In this document: positions 9,091-17,499 of the stretch, piece by piece
How the letters are laid out: the number at the start of each line of letters is the position of its first letter
Position numbering within the stretch: position 1 is the stretch's first letter
DNA from: Echinicola shivajiensis
GTDB lineage: Bacteria > Bacteroidota > Bacteroidia > Cytophagales > Cyclobacteriaceae
Length of the DNA stretch: 64,000 nt
NCBI RefSeq assembly: GCF_018642165.1
Contig: NZ_JAHHZM010000005.1
Location: 248,001-312,000 of the forward strand
Direction: 5' to 3'
Notes under the pieces: generated by a model
Told to the model about the DNA's origin: nothing
The model's input: only the letters and a program-made list of their open reading frames with translations
Databases searched by the model: none
Made by a program: the position numbers and the translations under genes

Positions 9091-9210
9091 TTTCTAAAAG
9101 CTAGTTTTATGAAATTTGATTCCTATTCATTAGAGAAGCTTGAAGTAGGGCAGTTAAGGAAAGAAGAGAACTCAATGTAGAATTATGAATTATTAATGAG
9201 GAATGGGTAA

Positions 9211-9346
9211 ATATTAGGGCTGGAAAAAATGTAATTGTTGAGAAAACTTTTGCTTTCAGTGAGAAAATACTGGATATCTACTTTGAGCTCAGTAATTAGA
9301 AGCATTACCGTCTAGCGGAACAAATTGTGGGAGCAGGAACATCTGT
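9211..9346 (+). pseudogene. broken four-helix-bundle (23S IVS-type) protein gene
   Basis: The frame starting at 9231 reads VIVEKTFAFSEKILDIYFEL, then SN, a TAG stop at 9297-9299, then KHYRLAEQIVGAGTSV. This pattern is typical of the N-terminal half of four-helix-bundle proteins related to the 23S rRNA intervening-sequence protein and Avd. The C-terminal half is absent: similarity ends where a dispersed motif (9350-9370) begins. The fragment therefore has an internal stop and a truncation. Two intact members of the same fold occur at 14151 and 17500. Confidence 0.65.
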
Positions 9347-9349
9347 TCT

Positions 9350-9370
9350 AAAACCGAATGCTCCAAAGGC
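9350..9370 (+). repeat. copy of dispersed 21-base motif
   Basis: AAAACCGAATGCTCCAAAGG plus C; it matches 3515-3535 at 20 of 21 positions. It lies at the point where the four-helix-bundle remnant loses similarity. Confidence 0.6.
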
Positions 9371-9478
9371 AAAAAAAATGGATTGGGTTGGATATTTCGT
9401 ATTTCTTAATGCAAGCATAAAGTTGCAGATAGAAAGGTGTTTTAAAATACATTTGTATTTAAATATAGAATATAGAAA

Positions 9479-10552
9479 ATGGATATTAGTTCTCAACCGA
9501 GAATTTCAGGGAAAAAGATATTAGTTACTGGAGGAGCGGGATTTATAGGTTCCAACCTAGTAGATGAATTATTGCTACAGGGTAATGAGGTAGTTTGTTT
9601 GGATAATTTTTCTACCGGGAAAAGAGAGAATTTGGTTGAAGCCTTAAAGTCTAAGCAATTTACACTGATAGAAGGGGATATCAGAAACTATGAGGATTGC
9701 CAAGAGGCAGTAAAAGGTTGTGATTTAGTCTTTCATCAGGCAGCTTTGGGGTCCATCCCAAGATCCATCGCTGATCCGATGACCAGTACAGATGTGAATA
9801 TCGGTGGTTTTGTTAAAATGCTGTTTGCATCTTATGAGGCTGGAATAAGGAGATTTATTTATGCGGCTAGTTCGTCGACTTATGGTGATCATCCTGATTT
9901 GCCCAAAGTAGAACATAAGATTGGCAATGCTTTGTCACCCTACGCCATTACTAAATATGTAGATGAATTATTTGCCACAAACTTTACTGATACCTATGGA
10001 ATAGAAACAATCGGATTAAGGTATTTCAATGTTTTTGGGAGACGACAAGATCCAAATGGTGGGTATGCTGCGGCAATTCCCAAGTTTTTAAGTTTGTTGA
10101 TCCAACATGAGTCTCCAAAAATCAATGGAGATGGGACTAATTCAAGGGATTTTACCTATATCGATAATGTTATTCAGGCCAATATTTTGGCAGCTGAAGT
10201 ACCAAGAGAGCAATTGGTAGAAAGGCTTTCTGCTTATTATAGTTCAATTGGTCGTCATTTTAAGGGAACTAAGGGAATTTCAGAGGTATTCAATGTAGCC
10301 TTTGGAGAAAGGGAAAACCTGAATAATTTGGTAAACAATTTGAAAGCTAATTTGTCCTCCTTTGATCCAGAAATTGCTAGTGTTGAAATTGTTTATGGAC
10401 CTAAGAGAAAAGGAGATATTCCCCATTCTCTAGCATCCATAAAGAAGGCTAGAGAAGTTTTAGGCTATCAGCCTTTATATAATTTGGAGCAAGGATTGTC
10501 CAATGCTTGTGATTGGTATTGGAATAATATTAAAGCAAGAATAGATGTTTAA
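9479..10552 (+). CDS. NAD-dependent UDP-sugar 4-epimerase (WbpP/TviC-like)
   Basis: Extended short-chain dehydrogenase of 357 residues. The NAD-binding motif is TGGAGFIGSNLVD. The early LDNFSTGKRENL block and HQAALGSIPRS match UDP-N-acetylhexosamine(uronate) 4-epimerases of the WbpP/TviC group. The catalytic region has AASSSTYGD and YAITK. The C-terminal half contains GLRYFNVFGRRQDP and RDFTYIDNV. It probably interconverts UDP-GlcNAc and UDP-GalNAc, or the corresponding uronates made by the TviB-type dehydrogenase encoded at 19217. The exact substrate cannot be decided from sequence alone. Confidence 0.85.
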   Translation: MDISSQPRISGKKILVTGGAGFIGSNLVDELLLQGNEVVCLDNFSTGKRENLVEALKSKQFTLIEGDIRNYEDCQEAVKGCDLVFHQAALGSIPRSIADPMTSTDVNIGGFVKMLFASYEAGIRRFIYAASSSTYGDHPDLPKVEHKIGNALSPYAITKYVDELFATNFTDTYGIETIGLRYFNVFGRRQDPNGGYAAAIPKFLSLLIQHESPKINGDGTNSRDFTYIDNVIQANILAAEVPREQLVERLSAYYSSIGRHFKGTKGISEVFNVAFGERENLNNLVNNLKANLSSFDPEIASVEIVYGPKRKGDIPHSLASIKKAREVLGYQPLYNLEQGLSNACDWYWNNIKARIDV

Positions 10553-10582
10553 TGCTTTTTGTAAAAATAACTTTTTGGAAAT

Positions 10583-11581
10583 ATGAAGATTATTAATGTA
10601 GTATTATCGGGAGGTGTTGGAAGTAGATTATGGCCACTTTCAAGAAAGAGTTGCCCTAAGCAATATTTGCCGATTTTTGAGGGCAATACTTTATTCCAAA
10701 AAACTGTACAAAGGAACCAAGCTTTTTGTGAGGAATTGATGGTCGTTGGTAATAAAAATAACTATATGTTATCAAGAAAAGATTTGGAAGGTCTATCTAT
10801 AACAAATTATATAGAAATTGTTGAAGCTTGTCGAAGAAATACTGCTGCAGCGATTGCTTTTGCTGCATTGTCCTCAGATGCTGAAGATATTCTTTTTGTA
10901 ACTCCTTCCGATCATTTAATTGATACAGGAAAAGAATATTCCACTAGTGTGAAACGAGCAATTGAATTAGCCCAAGAGGATTATATTGTTACATTCGGGT
11001 TAAAACCAGACCATCCTGAAACCGGCTATGGATATATTGAATCTGAGGGTGAGGAAGTGAAAAGTTTTAGGGAAAAACCCAATTTGGATACGGCAGAAAG
11101 GTTTTTGAAAAAAGGAAATTTTCTATGGAACTCTGGGATGTTTTGTTTTAAGGCTGGAATATTTCTGGAAGAACTAGGAAGGTTTGAACCCAAGGTGTTG
11201 AAAAATTCCAAGATTGTAATTGAAAGTGCCAAAGATGTTTTCTTGGACTACGAAAAATCATTAAAAATCCCCTCTACATCAGTTGATTTTGCCGTGATGG
11301 AGCGTTCTACCAAAATTAAAGTGGTTCCTTCAGAATTTGCATGGTCAGATATGGGCTCATTCGAATCGGTTTTTGAGTATTTGGTCAATCATGGTTATCA
11401 ATCTGATGAGAATGGCAATATGGTCATCGGTACGGAAATACATACAGAGTTTGTAGGAATGAAAGATACCATGTTTATCCAAACCAAGGATGCTATTTTA
11501 GTATTGCAGAAAGAAAAGGCGCAGGACGTGAAAAAAGTATTTGAGAAGTTGGAGAAAGAAAATCCTGATTTAGTGAATTAA
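10583..11581 (+). CDS. manC: mannose-1-phosphate guanylyltransferase
   Basis: Makes GDP-mannose from mannose-1-phosphate and GTP. The 332 residues begin with the nucleotidyltransferase signature LSGGVGSRLWPLSRKSCPKQ. VTPSDHLI and the sugar-binding motif SFREKPN follow, with the mannose-type block FLWNSGMFCFKA after it. It is the short form: the C-terminal phosphomannose-isomerase domain of bifunctional enzymes is absent. It follows the epimerase gene by 30 bases, so the two are likely one transcript. The product would feed a mannose- or fucose-family sugar into the polymer. Confidence 0.92.
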   Translation: MKIINVVLSGGVGSRLWPLSRKSCPKQYLPIFEGNTLFQKTVQRNQAFCEELMVVGNKNNYMLSRKDLEGLSITNYIEIVEACRRNTAAAIAFAALSSDAEDILFVTPSDHLIDTGKEYSTSVKRAIELAQEDYIVTFGLKPDHPETGYGYIESEGEEVKSFREKPNLDTAERFLKKGNFLWNSGMFCFKAGIFLEELGRFEPKVLKNSKIVIESAKDVFLDYEKSLKIPSTSVDFAVMERSTKIKVVPSEFAWSDMGSFESVFEYLVNHGYQSDENGNMVIGTEIHTEFVGMKDTMFIQTKDAILVLQKEKAQDVKKVFEKLEKENPDLVN

Positions 11582-11632
11582 ATGAGGCTTAAAGCAGAAT
11601 GCCGAAAGTCTAATGTCTAAAGGGATATTGCT

Positions 11633-11715
11633 ATTCGACTTTTGTAAAGTCGAATGAGAAATAAAAGAGGATTTAAAATCCTCTTTATTATTATTTCCAG
11701 ATTATAAATCTGGAA
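11633..11715. repeat. array of three palindromes (copy A)
   Basis: In the 467-base gap after manC three perfect palindromic modules lie side by side: ATTCGACTTT/AAAGTCGAAT (11633-11654), AAAGAGGATTT/AAATCCTCTTT (11663-11685) and TTTCCAGATT/AATCTGGAAA (11693-11715). The same modules in the same order occur in copy B at 13011-13093, beyond cysQ. The rest of 11582-12048 holds only degenerate dispersed fragments (for example CTTCGCAAGGCTCAGAGTGA near 11920) and no gene. Confidence 0.8.
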
Positions 11716-12048
11716 AAGCAAAGAGATTCTCTGCCTTCACTGATTAGGTTTGCTATAAGATGACGAATATTAATTCTCGATACTTCGGGGGGCTCAGCAA
11801 TCGGAACTCTCTCTTATATCTACATTATCCTGATTCATCTTGGCGGATAAGTCGTAGAGGTCGTTTCGATGGTTGTGAGGAAAAGATTACTAGTATATAT
11901 GTGATTTTTCAAATAGACTCTTCGCAAGGCTCAGAGTGACAAAATTGTTTTTTACAATTTAAAATTATTCAAATTACAGGATGAATTAATTTTAATGAAA
12001 GTGAGTATCCAATTTCTGAGATGGATTTATTGAAATAAAGGAATTTAA

Positions 12049-12816
12049 ATGATGAATATAAATATAAAACAGCTCACGCAAATAGCCGTCAGGGCAGCCA
12101 AGGCTGCTGGAGAGGAGATTATGAAGGTCTATCAATCGGCTGATTTTGGATTGGAATATAAAGCCGACGTTTCACCTTTGACCAAAGCGGATAAGGCAGC
12201 CCATAAAGTGATCATGGAAGAGCTCGAAAGAACAGGTATTCCAGTTTTGTCTGAGGAGGGAAGGGATATTCCATATGAGGAACGCAAATCTTGGGAATAT
12301 TTTTGGATGGTGGATCCTTTAGATGGAACTAAAGAGTTTGTCAAAAGGAATGGAGAGTTTACGGTTAATATCGCTTTGATCCATAAGGGGATGCCTATCA
12401 TTGGTGTCTTATATGCACCGGTATTAAAATGGATGTATTGGGGGAACAGCATAGAGGGAGCATGGAAGCAAGAAGGGGAGAATATGCCGTCTAAATTAGA
12501 ATTAGATAAGGAGGCAGAAGTAAAAACCATTGTGGTGAGTTTGTCCCATCAAAGTCAGGAGACCAAAGCGTTTTTAGAAGATTACCCTGATGTAGATGTA
12601 ATCAATATGGGTAGCTCCTTAAAGTTTATGTTATTGGCAGAAAACAAAGCTCAGATTTATCCCCGCTTTGCTCCAACCATGGAATGGGATACGGCAGCTG
12701 CACATGCGATCCTTTTGTCTCTCGGAGCGGATGTTTGTAGAATACCCGAAAAAGATAGCTTGGTGTATAATAAAGAAAATCTATTGAATCCATTTTTTAT
12801 CGCAAGGGTCAGATAG
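12049..12816 (+). CDS. cysQ: 3'(2'),5'-bisphosphate nucleotidase
   Basis: Hydrolyses 3'-phosphoadenosine-5'-phosphate, the by-product of PAPS-dependent sulfation, to AMP. The 255 residues belong to the inositol-monophosphatase fold: LSEEGRDIP supplies the first metal-binding Glu, and VDPLDGTKEFVKRNGEFT is the CysQ-type metal/phosphate motif. MEWDTAAAHAILL near residue 210 is the second conserved block. It sits in the polysaccharide locus between two palindrome arrays. No sulfotransferase or ATP-sulfurylase gene is visible in the window, so the usual sulfation partners are missing or elsewhere. Confidence 0.9.
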   Translation: MMNINIKQLTQIAVRAAKAAGEEIMKVYQSADFGLEYKADVSPLTKADKAAHKVIMEELERTGIPVLSEEGRDIPYEERKSWEYFWMVDPLDGTKEFVKRNGEFTVNIALIHKGMPIIGVLYAPVLKWMYWGNSIEGAWKQEGENMPSKLELDKEAEVKTIVVSLSHQSQETKAFLEDYPDVDVINMGSSLKFMLLAENKAQIYPRFAPTMEWDTAAAHAILLSLGADVCRIPEKDSLVYNKENLLNPFFIARVR

Positions 12817-12990
12817 AGTTAATAGGAAGTGGGAGGCGAGAAGGAGAGATTCCAAAAGAGAGTTTAGAGACTCCTATAAAATTCTAGGTCCAAGTCAATG
12901 TTGGATAGAGACTTGACTGCTTGAGGAGTAGGGGATTGGGGTTTGAATATTTGTGAATGCTTATTGCTTTATGGCTCATCTAGATGCCGA

Positions 12991-13144
12991 AGGTTTAAAG
13001 TTTAAACCTATTCGACTTTTGCAAAGTCGAACAATAATAAAAGAGGATTTTAAATCCTCTTTTATTATTGTTTCCAGATTATAAATCTGGAAAAGCATGG
13101 CATTACAAATGCCCAATATTTAAAGGTCCGCATTGCAAATGCGG
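12991..13144. repeat. array of six palindromes (copy B)
   Basis: Six consecutive palindromic modules: AGGTTTAAA/TTTAAACCT (12991-13009), TTCGACTTT/AAAGTCGAA (13011-13031), a perfect 19-bp stem centred on 13051 (13032-13070, core AGAGGATTT/AAATCCTCT), TTTCCAGATT/AATCTGGAAA (13071-13093), GGCATT/AATGCC (13099-13113) and CCGCATT/AATGCGG (13128-13144). Modules 2-4 match copy A in order. These look like REP/BIME-style elements. No gene is visible in 12817-13408. Confidence 0.85.
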
Positions 13145-13174
13145 AGCAGCTTATTTAAAGATTTAGATCAGCAC

Positions 13175-13203
13175 GGAGATCCTTCACTTCTTTCAGGATG
13201 ACA
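13175..13203. repeat. short dispersed repeat (copy 1)
   Basis: GGAGATCCTTCACTTC followed by TTTCAGGATGACA; it contains an ATCCT...AGGAT inverted repeat. A close relative lies at 37756-37782. Confidence 0.55.
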
Positions 13204-13348
13204 AGGGTAATTATTCCAAAAACAATTTTTTGTTTATATATCATGCTCATTTATTGGTGAGATCAGTTTTTATTAATATTGCAATCAGGCTGTGAAAATA
13301 TTACCATCTAGCGATTTTAAACGGAGTTTAATAAAAATATAGAAAAAG

Positions 13349-13380
13349 TTTGGTGCTTTTGAAAGCACTGAGTACTTTTG
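13349..13380 (+). promoter_or_regulatory. promoter with embedded palindromic operator
   Basis: TTTG (13349-13352), a 20-base spacer and TACTTTTG (13373-13380) fit the Bacteroidota promoter consensus. Transcription would start near 13387, about 22 bases before the winged-helix gene. The spacer holds a perfect palindrome, GTGCTTT-TG-AAAGCAC (13353-13368), well placed to act as an operator. Confidence 0.75.
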
Positions 13381-13408
13381 GTGCTCATTACGGGAGAGCT
13401 TTCTTTTT

Positions 13409-13921
13409 ATGCTAGATTCTTTAATTACTTCCAAGACCAGATTGCGACTTTTGGTAAAGTTTTTTATCAATGCAGACAACCATAGCCATCTCCGTGGTTT
13501 GGCGGAAGAATTTGGAGAATCTACCAATGCCATAAGAAAAGAATTGAATAATTTGTCCGAAGCAGGTTACCTGCAAAAAGAGTCTGAAAAGAACCGGATC
13601 AGCTATAGCGCCAATACCCAACATCCCTTATTCGGGTCCTTGCAGGATATTATCCGTAAGTATTTGGGCTTGGACACCTTGGTGGAGGAGGTGCTCGATA
13701 GGATGGGAGATGTGAGCAAGGTAGTCTTGACGGGTGATTATGCCAATGGTTTGGACACCGGTACCATTGATATCGTGATTCAAGGTAATGCAATGAATGA
13801 GGAATACCTCGACAGTTTGGGTAATCGCATAGCCGACCTGATCAATCGTAAAGTTAATTTTACGGTTTTGGCAGAAGATTATCAAACTGGCATAGTTTTA
13901 TATAATAAAGCAGCCGAGTAA
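13409..13921 (+). CDS. winged-helix regulator with nucleotidyltransferase-like C-terminal domain
   Basis: A protein of 170 residues. The N-terminal half (about 1-75) is an ArsR/MarR-like winged helix (SKTRLRLLVKFFINAD, then ESTNAIRKELNNLSEAGYL as recognition region). The C-terminal half resembles a minimal nucleotidyltransferase fold, with a degenerate motif GDYANGLDTGTIDIVI in place of GS-x-D-x-D. Such proteins often accompany polysaccharide loci in Bacteroidota and are presumed regulators. A strong promoter with a palindrome between its boxes lies 22 bases upstream of the predicted leader, consistent with autoregulation (inference). The start follows from this promoter and the winged-helix N-terminus. 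Confidence 0.8.
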   Translation: MLDSLITSKTRLRLLVKFFINADNHSHLRGLAEEFGESTNAIRKELNNLSEAGYLQKESEKNRISYSANTQHPLFGSLQDIIRKYLGLDTLVEEVLDRMGDVSKVVLTGDYANGLDTGTIDIVIQGNAMNEEYLDSLGNRIADLINRKVNFTVLAEDYQTGIVLYNKAAE

Positions 13922-14015
13922 GGAAGAATATTTCCCTGCTCTTTTTTATTGCCCTTTTTGCTAAGCACAGGATGTGACTGACCGGGCGAAGCTGTGGGTG
14001 GAGGGGAAAGCGCAA

Positions 14016-14110
14016 GGCTAAAAGCCGAATGCCGAATGCCTGAAGAAAGGAGTCTAAAGCTGAAGGGCGAAGGCTAATAGAGAAGGCCGAATGCCGAAAG
14101 ATTAAGGCTA
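14016..14110. repeat. low-complexity GCCGAA tract
   Basis: Imperfect repetition of GGCTAAAAGCCGAATGCC-like words between the winged-helix and four-helix-bundle genes. Related tracts lie at 11588-11620, 37440-37480 and 38914-39020. No coding capacity. Confidence 0.6.
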
Positions 14111-14150
14111 AATACTCATAAATCTAAAATAATATAAATGTACTTGATTA

Positions 14151-14513
14151 ATGAGTGAGCGGCATTTTAATTTTAAAGAGCTTAGGGTTTGGCAGAAATC
14201 AATGAATTTGGCTGAATATTGTATAGAGCTTGTTGAAGGGTTGAATACTCCAGGAAAGCATTTTAGATTAATTGAACAGTTCGAATCTTGTTCGGCTTCT
14301 GTTCCACAAAATATTGCAGAGGGGAAAGGTAGAAATACAGATAAGGAATTTAAGCAATTCCTCTATTATAGTCGCGGATCATTATATGAAATGGTGACAC
14401 TTGCTAATCTTTTCCACAGACGAAATTGGATTACAACAGCGCAACTCAATAGAATAGAATCGGAAGGGTTGGAGATAGCCTCAATGCTAAAAGCGCTTAT
14501 AAATGCAATCTAA
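14151..14513 (+). CDS. four-helix-bundle protein (23S rRNA IVS/Avd-like)
   Basis: A protein of 120 residues, intact for the family. Conserved positions are FKELRVWQKSMNLAEYCIEL at the start and the central SVPQNIAEGKGR motif, followed by KEFKQFLYYSRGSLYE. The family was first seen as an insertion in 23S rRNA genes, and its fold is shared with Avd of diversity-generating retroelements; the cellular role is unknown. It lies between the winged-helix regulator and the export protein gene, on the same strand, with low-complexity DNA on its upstream side. A second intact member is at 17500. Confidence 0.88.
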   Translation: MSERHFNFKELRVWQKSMNLAEYCIELVEGLNTPGKHFRLIEQFESCSASVPQNIAEGKGRNTDKEFKQFLYYSRGSLYEMVTLANLFHRRNWITTAQLNRIESEGLEIASMLKALINAI

Positions 14514-14680
14514 ACGAGCCTTTCATCTTCGCTTATATTTCAATTATAGTAACAGGCTTTCGGCCTTAGGCCTTTGTCATTAGACTGTTTTACAATTTAA
14601 CAGTCCTCCAATTCGACAGTTCGACAATAACACCATTCCTAATTATACATTTAACATTCATCATTCCTAATTAACAAGGT

Positions 14681-17266
14681 ATGCTCACATATATCAAATC
14701 ATTATTTTTAATTTTTGCCCTAATTCTGTTAGCGAGCACGCTACACGCCCAATCCCTATCCAATATCCAAAATATCAAAGTAGATGAGCTTTCTGATGCT
14801 CAGATAACTGCTTTGGTACAAAGGGCGGAGGAACAGGGGATCTCTAAGTCCCAGATACCTACTTTGGCTCAAGAAAGAGGTTTGTCTGCTATGGAGGCCA
14901 ATAAATTGGCTACTCGGATAAGCCAGTTGAACGGAGGTGGAAAATTATTGGAAAATGAAGGATTACCCGGATCAATTACCCAGCGGGAATTTATTGCTCC
15001 ATTGGGACAGGAGGAGAACTTAGCTAATGCTAAGTTAACAGAAGAGCAAAAGAAAATATTTGGCTTTGGTTTGTTCCATAATAAGCAATTGAACTTTTCT
15101 CCAAATCTAAATATTCCTACCCCTCAATCTTATGTAATTGGAACTGGAGATCAGTTATTGATAGATGTATATGGGGATTCCCAACAGTCTTATAGTTTGA
15201 CGGTGAATCCAGAGGGAAGGGTGTATATTCCTAATGTAGGTCCAATTGCTGTAGGAGGAGCTAGTATATCAGCGGCTAAGGCAAGAATCAAGAAGGAATT
15301 GAGTAGTATTTATTCAGATTTGAACAGTTCCAATCCTCGCACTTTCCTGCAGATCCGCTTAGGGAATATCCGTTCCATTCAGGTGTCCATGACTGGGGAA
15401 TTGGCGCATCCTGGTACTTATACCTTGCCTTCTTTTGCTTCGGTATTTAATGCCTTATATGCCGCAGGAGGGCCCAATGAGGAAGGTTCCTTTAGAAATA
15501 TCAAAGTATACAGGGATTCCCGTCAGGTAGCTGAAGTGGATGTATATGAGTTTTTGATGAATGGAAATCAAGAACAGAATATCCGCTTACAGGATAATGA
15601 CGTGATTATTGTACCTGCTGCGCAGACTAGGGTAGAAGTTCAGGGACCGGTAAGAAGACCAGGTTTATTTGAAATCCAGCCGGATGAGGATATTAGGGAT
15701 TTGATCAACTATGCAGGAGGCTTTAAAAGCCAGGCTTATACTCAACGTATCGGGGTGAGAAGGCTTTCTGATGATGCTAGAAAGGTGGCCGATGTAGCCC
15801 AAGAGCAGTTTGAAAGCTTTAAGGTGCAGGATGGAGATATTTATTTGGTCGGAGAAAAACTGAACCGTTTTGAAAATCGGGTACAGATATCCGGTGCGGT
15901 TTATCATCCAGGGGAATTTGCCTTAATAGAGGGCATGACGGTTAAAGATTTGATCGAAAAAGCAGAGGGTTTAAGAGGCGAGGCATTTCTAAATAGGGCT
16001 ACCCTATATAGAACCCAAGATGATATGACTTTGGAAATTGTCCCAGTGGATGTCAATGCAGTAGTTAACGGTACGGCTCAGGATATTCAATTGCAAAGGG
16101 AAGATGTATTGCATATCCCCAGCAAATATGATATGAATGAAGAGTATTATGTAAAGATTTCCGGTGAGATCAATCGACCTGGGGCCTTTGCTTTTGCGGA
16201 GAATATGACTGTGGAGGATTTGGTATTGAAAGCAGGGGGATTTAAGGAATCCGCTTCTGACGCTTATATTGAGGTGGCCAGAAGAGTAAAGGATAGAACC
16301 GATGGACAGATCGCGGAAATTTTTACGATTGATATTGATAAAAATCTGGAGATCAATGACGCAGATAAGGAAGTGGTTTTGCATCCTTTCGATCATGTGA
16401 TCATTAGAAAAAGTCCGGGTTTTCAAAGGGAGCAACTGGTAAGGGTTGAGGGAGAGGTGAACTATCCAGGCCAGTACACTATTTCCACTGCCACAGAACG
16501 TATTTCTGATCTATTAAAAAGGGCAGGAGGGATTAATCAATTTGCCTATACCAAAGGAGCTACTTTGATTAGGCGTACGGAGTTTTATCGTCCTCAAAGT
16601 GATAATGAGATCAAATCAGCCGAATTAAGGGAAGTGAAAAATAATTTGATTAAAGAGGATGGTAAGAATACGGAGGCAGAAAATAATATTCTTTCAAGGA
16701 TCGATGAGAAAATAGGAGAAAGAGGAGGGGACTTGGCCAATCAAAAAGGCTTAGCCTCAGGAGAGTTTAAAATTAATAGAGTTAGGGAAGTAGCTGAATC
16801 TGATAGTTCCAGGGTGGCTGAGGTAGAGTTTAGGACGCAGGAATTGATTGGCATCGATTTGAATTATATTATGGAGCATCCCGATTCAGATCAAGATCTG
16901 ATTTTACAGGAAGGGGATGTGCTAAGTATTCCTAAGGAATTGCAGACTGTAAGAATGCGAGGAGAAGTATTATTCCCCACCTCATCTCGATATGTCAAAG
17001 GTGATGCTTTTAAAGCATATATTTCCAAAGCTGGTGGATTTACCGATAATGCCCGAAAAGGGAAGGCCTATGTAGTCTATGCCAATGGGGATGTGGCTAG
17101 GACCAAAGGATTCTTGTTCTTTAAAAATTATCCAAATATAGAACCAGGAGCAGAAATTATAATTCCGCAAAAGCCAGAAAGAGAAGGAATGTCAGCCACT
17201 AATTGGATCGGTTTGGCTTCCAGTATGGCGACTTTGGCGATTTTGATTGATCGGTTGGCGCAGTAG
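14681..17266 (+). CDS. Wza-like polysaccharide export protein with multiple SLBB domains
   Basis: Outer-membrane channel component for capsule/exopolysaccharide export. The 861 residues have a signal peptide (LILLASTLHAQ), a Poly_export domain (IGTGDQLLIDVYGDSQQSY, about 155-235), and about six SLBB segments. Each SLBB begins with a V-x-G-x-hydrophobic-x-x-P-G pattern (for example VSMTGELAHPGTY, VQGPVRRPGLF, VQISGAVYHPGEF, VKISGEINRPGAF, VRVEGEVNYPGQY). A C-terminal hydrophobic segment (IGLASSMATLAILIDRL) ends the protein. It is far longer than enterobacterial Wza (about 380 residues), as is common in Bacteroidota. With Wzz-like and Wzi-like products of this locus it forms the export side of a Wzy-dependent pathway. 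Confidence 0.92.
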   Translation: MLTYIKSLFLIFALILLASTLHAQSLSNIQNIKVDELSDAQITALVQRAEEQGISKSQIPTLAQERGLSAMEANKLATRISQLNGGGKLLENEGLPGSITQREFIAPLGQEENLANAKLTEEQKKIFGFGLFHNKQLNFSPNLNIPTPQSYVIGTGDQLLIDVYGDSQQSYSLTVNPEGRVYIPNVGPIAVGGASISAAKARIKKELSSIYSDLNSSNPRTFLQIRLGNIRSIQVSMTGELAHPGTYTLPSFASVFNALYAAGGPNEEGSFRNIKVYRDSRQVAEVDVYEFLMNGNQEQNIRLQDNDVIIVPAAQTRVEVQGPVRRPGLFEIQPDEDIRDLINYAGGFKSQAYTQRIGVRRLSDDARKVADVAQEQFESFKVQDGDIYLVGEKLNRFENRVQISGAVYHPGEFALIEGMTVKDLIEKAEGLRGEAFLNRATLYRTQDDMTLEIVPVDVNAVVNGTAQDIQLQREDVLHIPSKYDMNEEYYVKISGEINRPGAFAFAENMTVEDLVLKAGGFKESASDAYIEVARRVKDRTDGQIAEIFTIDIDKNLEINDADKEVVLHPFDHVIIRKSPGFQREQLVRVEGEVNYPGQYTISTATERISDLLKRAGGINQFAYTKGATLIRRTEFYRPQSDNEIKSAELREVKNNLIKEDGKNTEAENNILSRIDEKIGERGGDLANQKGLASGEFKINRVREVAESDSSRVAEVEFRTQELIGIDLNYIMEHPDSDQDLILQEGDVLSIPKELQTVRMRGEVLFPTSSRYVKGDAFKAYISKAGGFTDNARKGKAYVVYANGDVARTKGFLFFKNYPNIEPGAEIIIPQKPEREGMSATNWIGLASSMATLAILIDRLAQ

Positions 17267-17269
17267 CCA

Positions 17270-17480
17270 CACGTCACTCCGAGGCTTTTGGATAGTGGCG
17301 AGAGGAGAAAGCCGTGGGAGTCTCGTATTTGGGATAGTGATTCGAGTACTCGATAATTGTGATTTGGGATTCGAATAATAGAGATTAGAATAATAGGAAT
17401 CTGGTATTTGAGCAATCCGGATTTGTGATTGGAGATTTGGGGATTGAGATTTGAATAATGGAGTATGGTTTTCCAATTAA
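17270..17480. repeat. low-complexity quasi-repeat tract
   Basis: Imperfect repetition of GATTTGGGATT / GAATAATAGAG words between the wza-like gene and the next four-helix-bundle gene. A shorter related tract (GGATTGGAGTAAT words) follows that gene at 17881-17965, so the gene is bracketed on both sides. Confidence 0.55.
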
Positions 17481-17499
17481 TAATTAACAAGGAATAAAT

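Noticed and set aside
9327-9524. A 65-codon plus-strand open frame
   Set aside because: Its first part is the tail of the four-helix-bundle remnant and the rest runs through a dispersed motif into the epimerase start; no protein similarity beyond the remnant.
11633-13144. The palindrome arrays as a CRISPR array
   Set aside because: The modules differ from each other, there are no constant repeats with unique spacers, and no cas gene is near.
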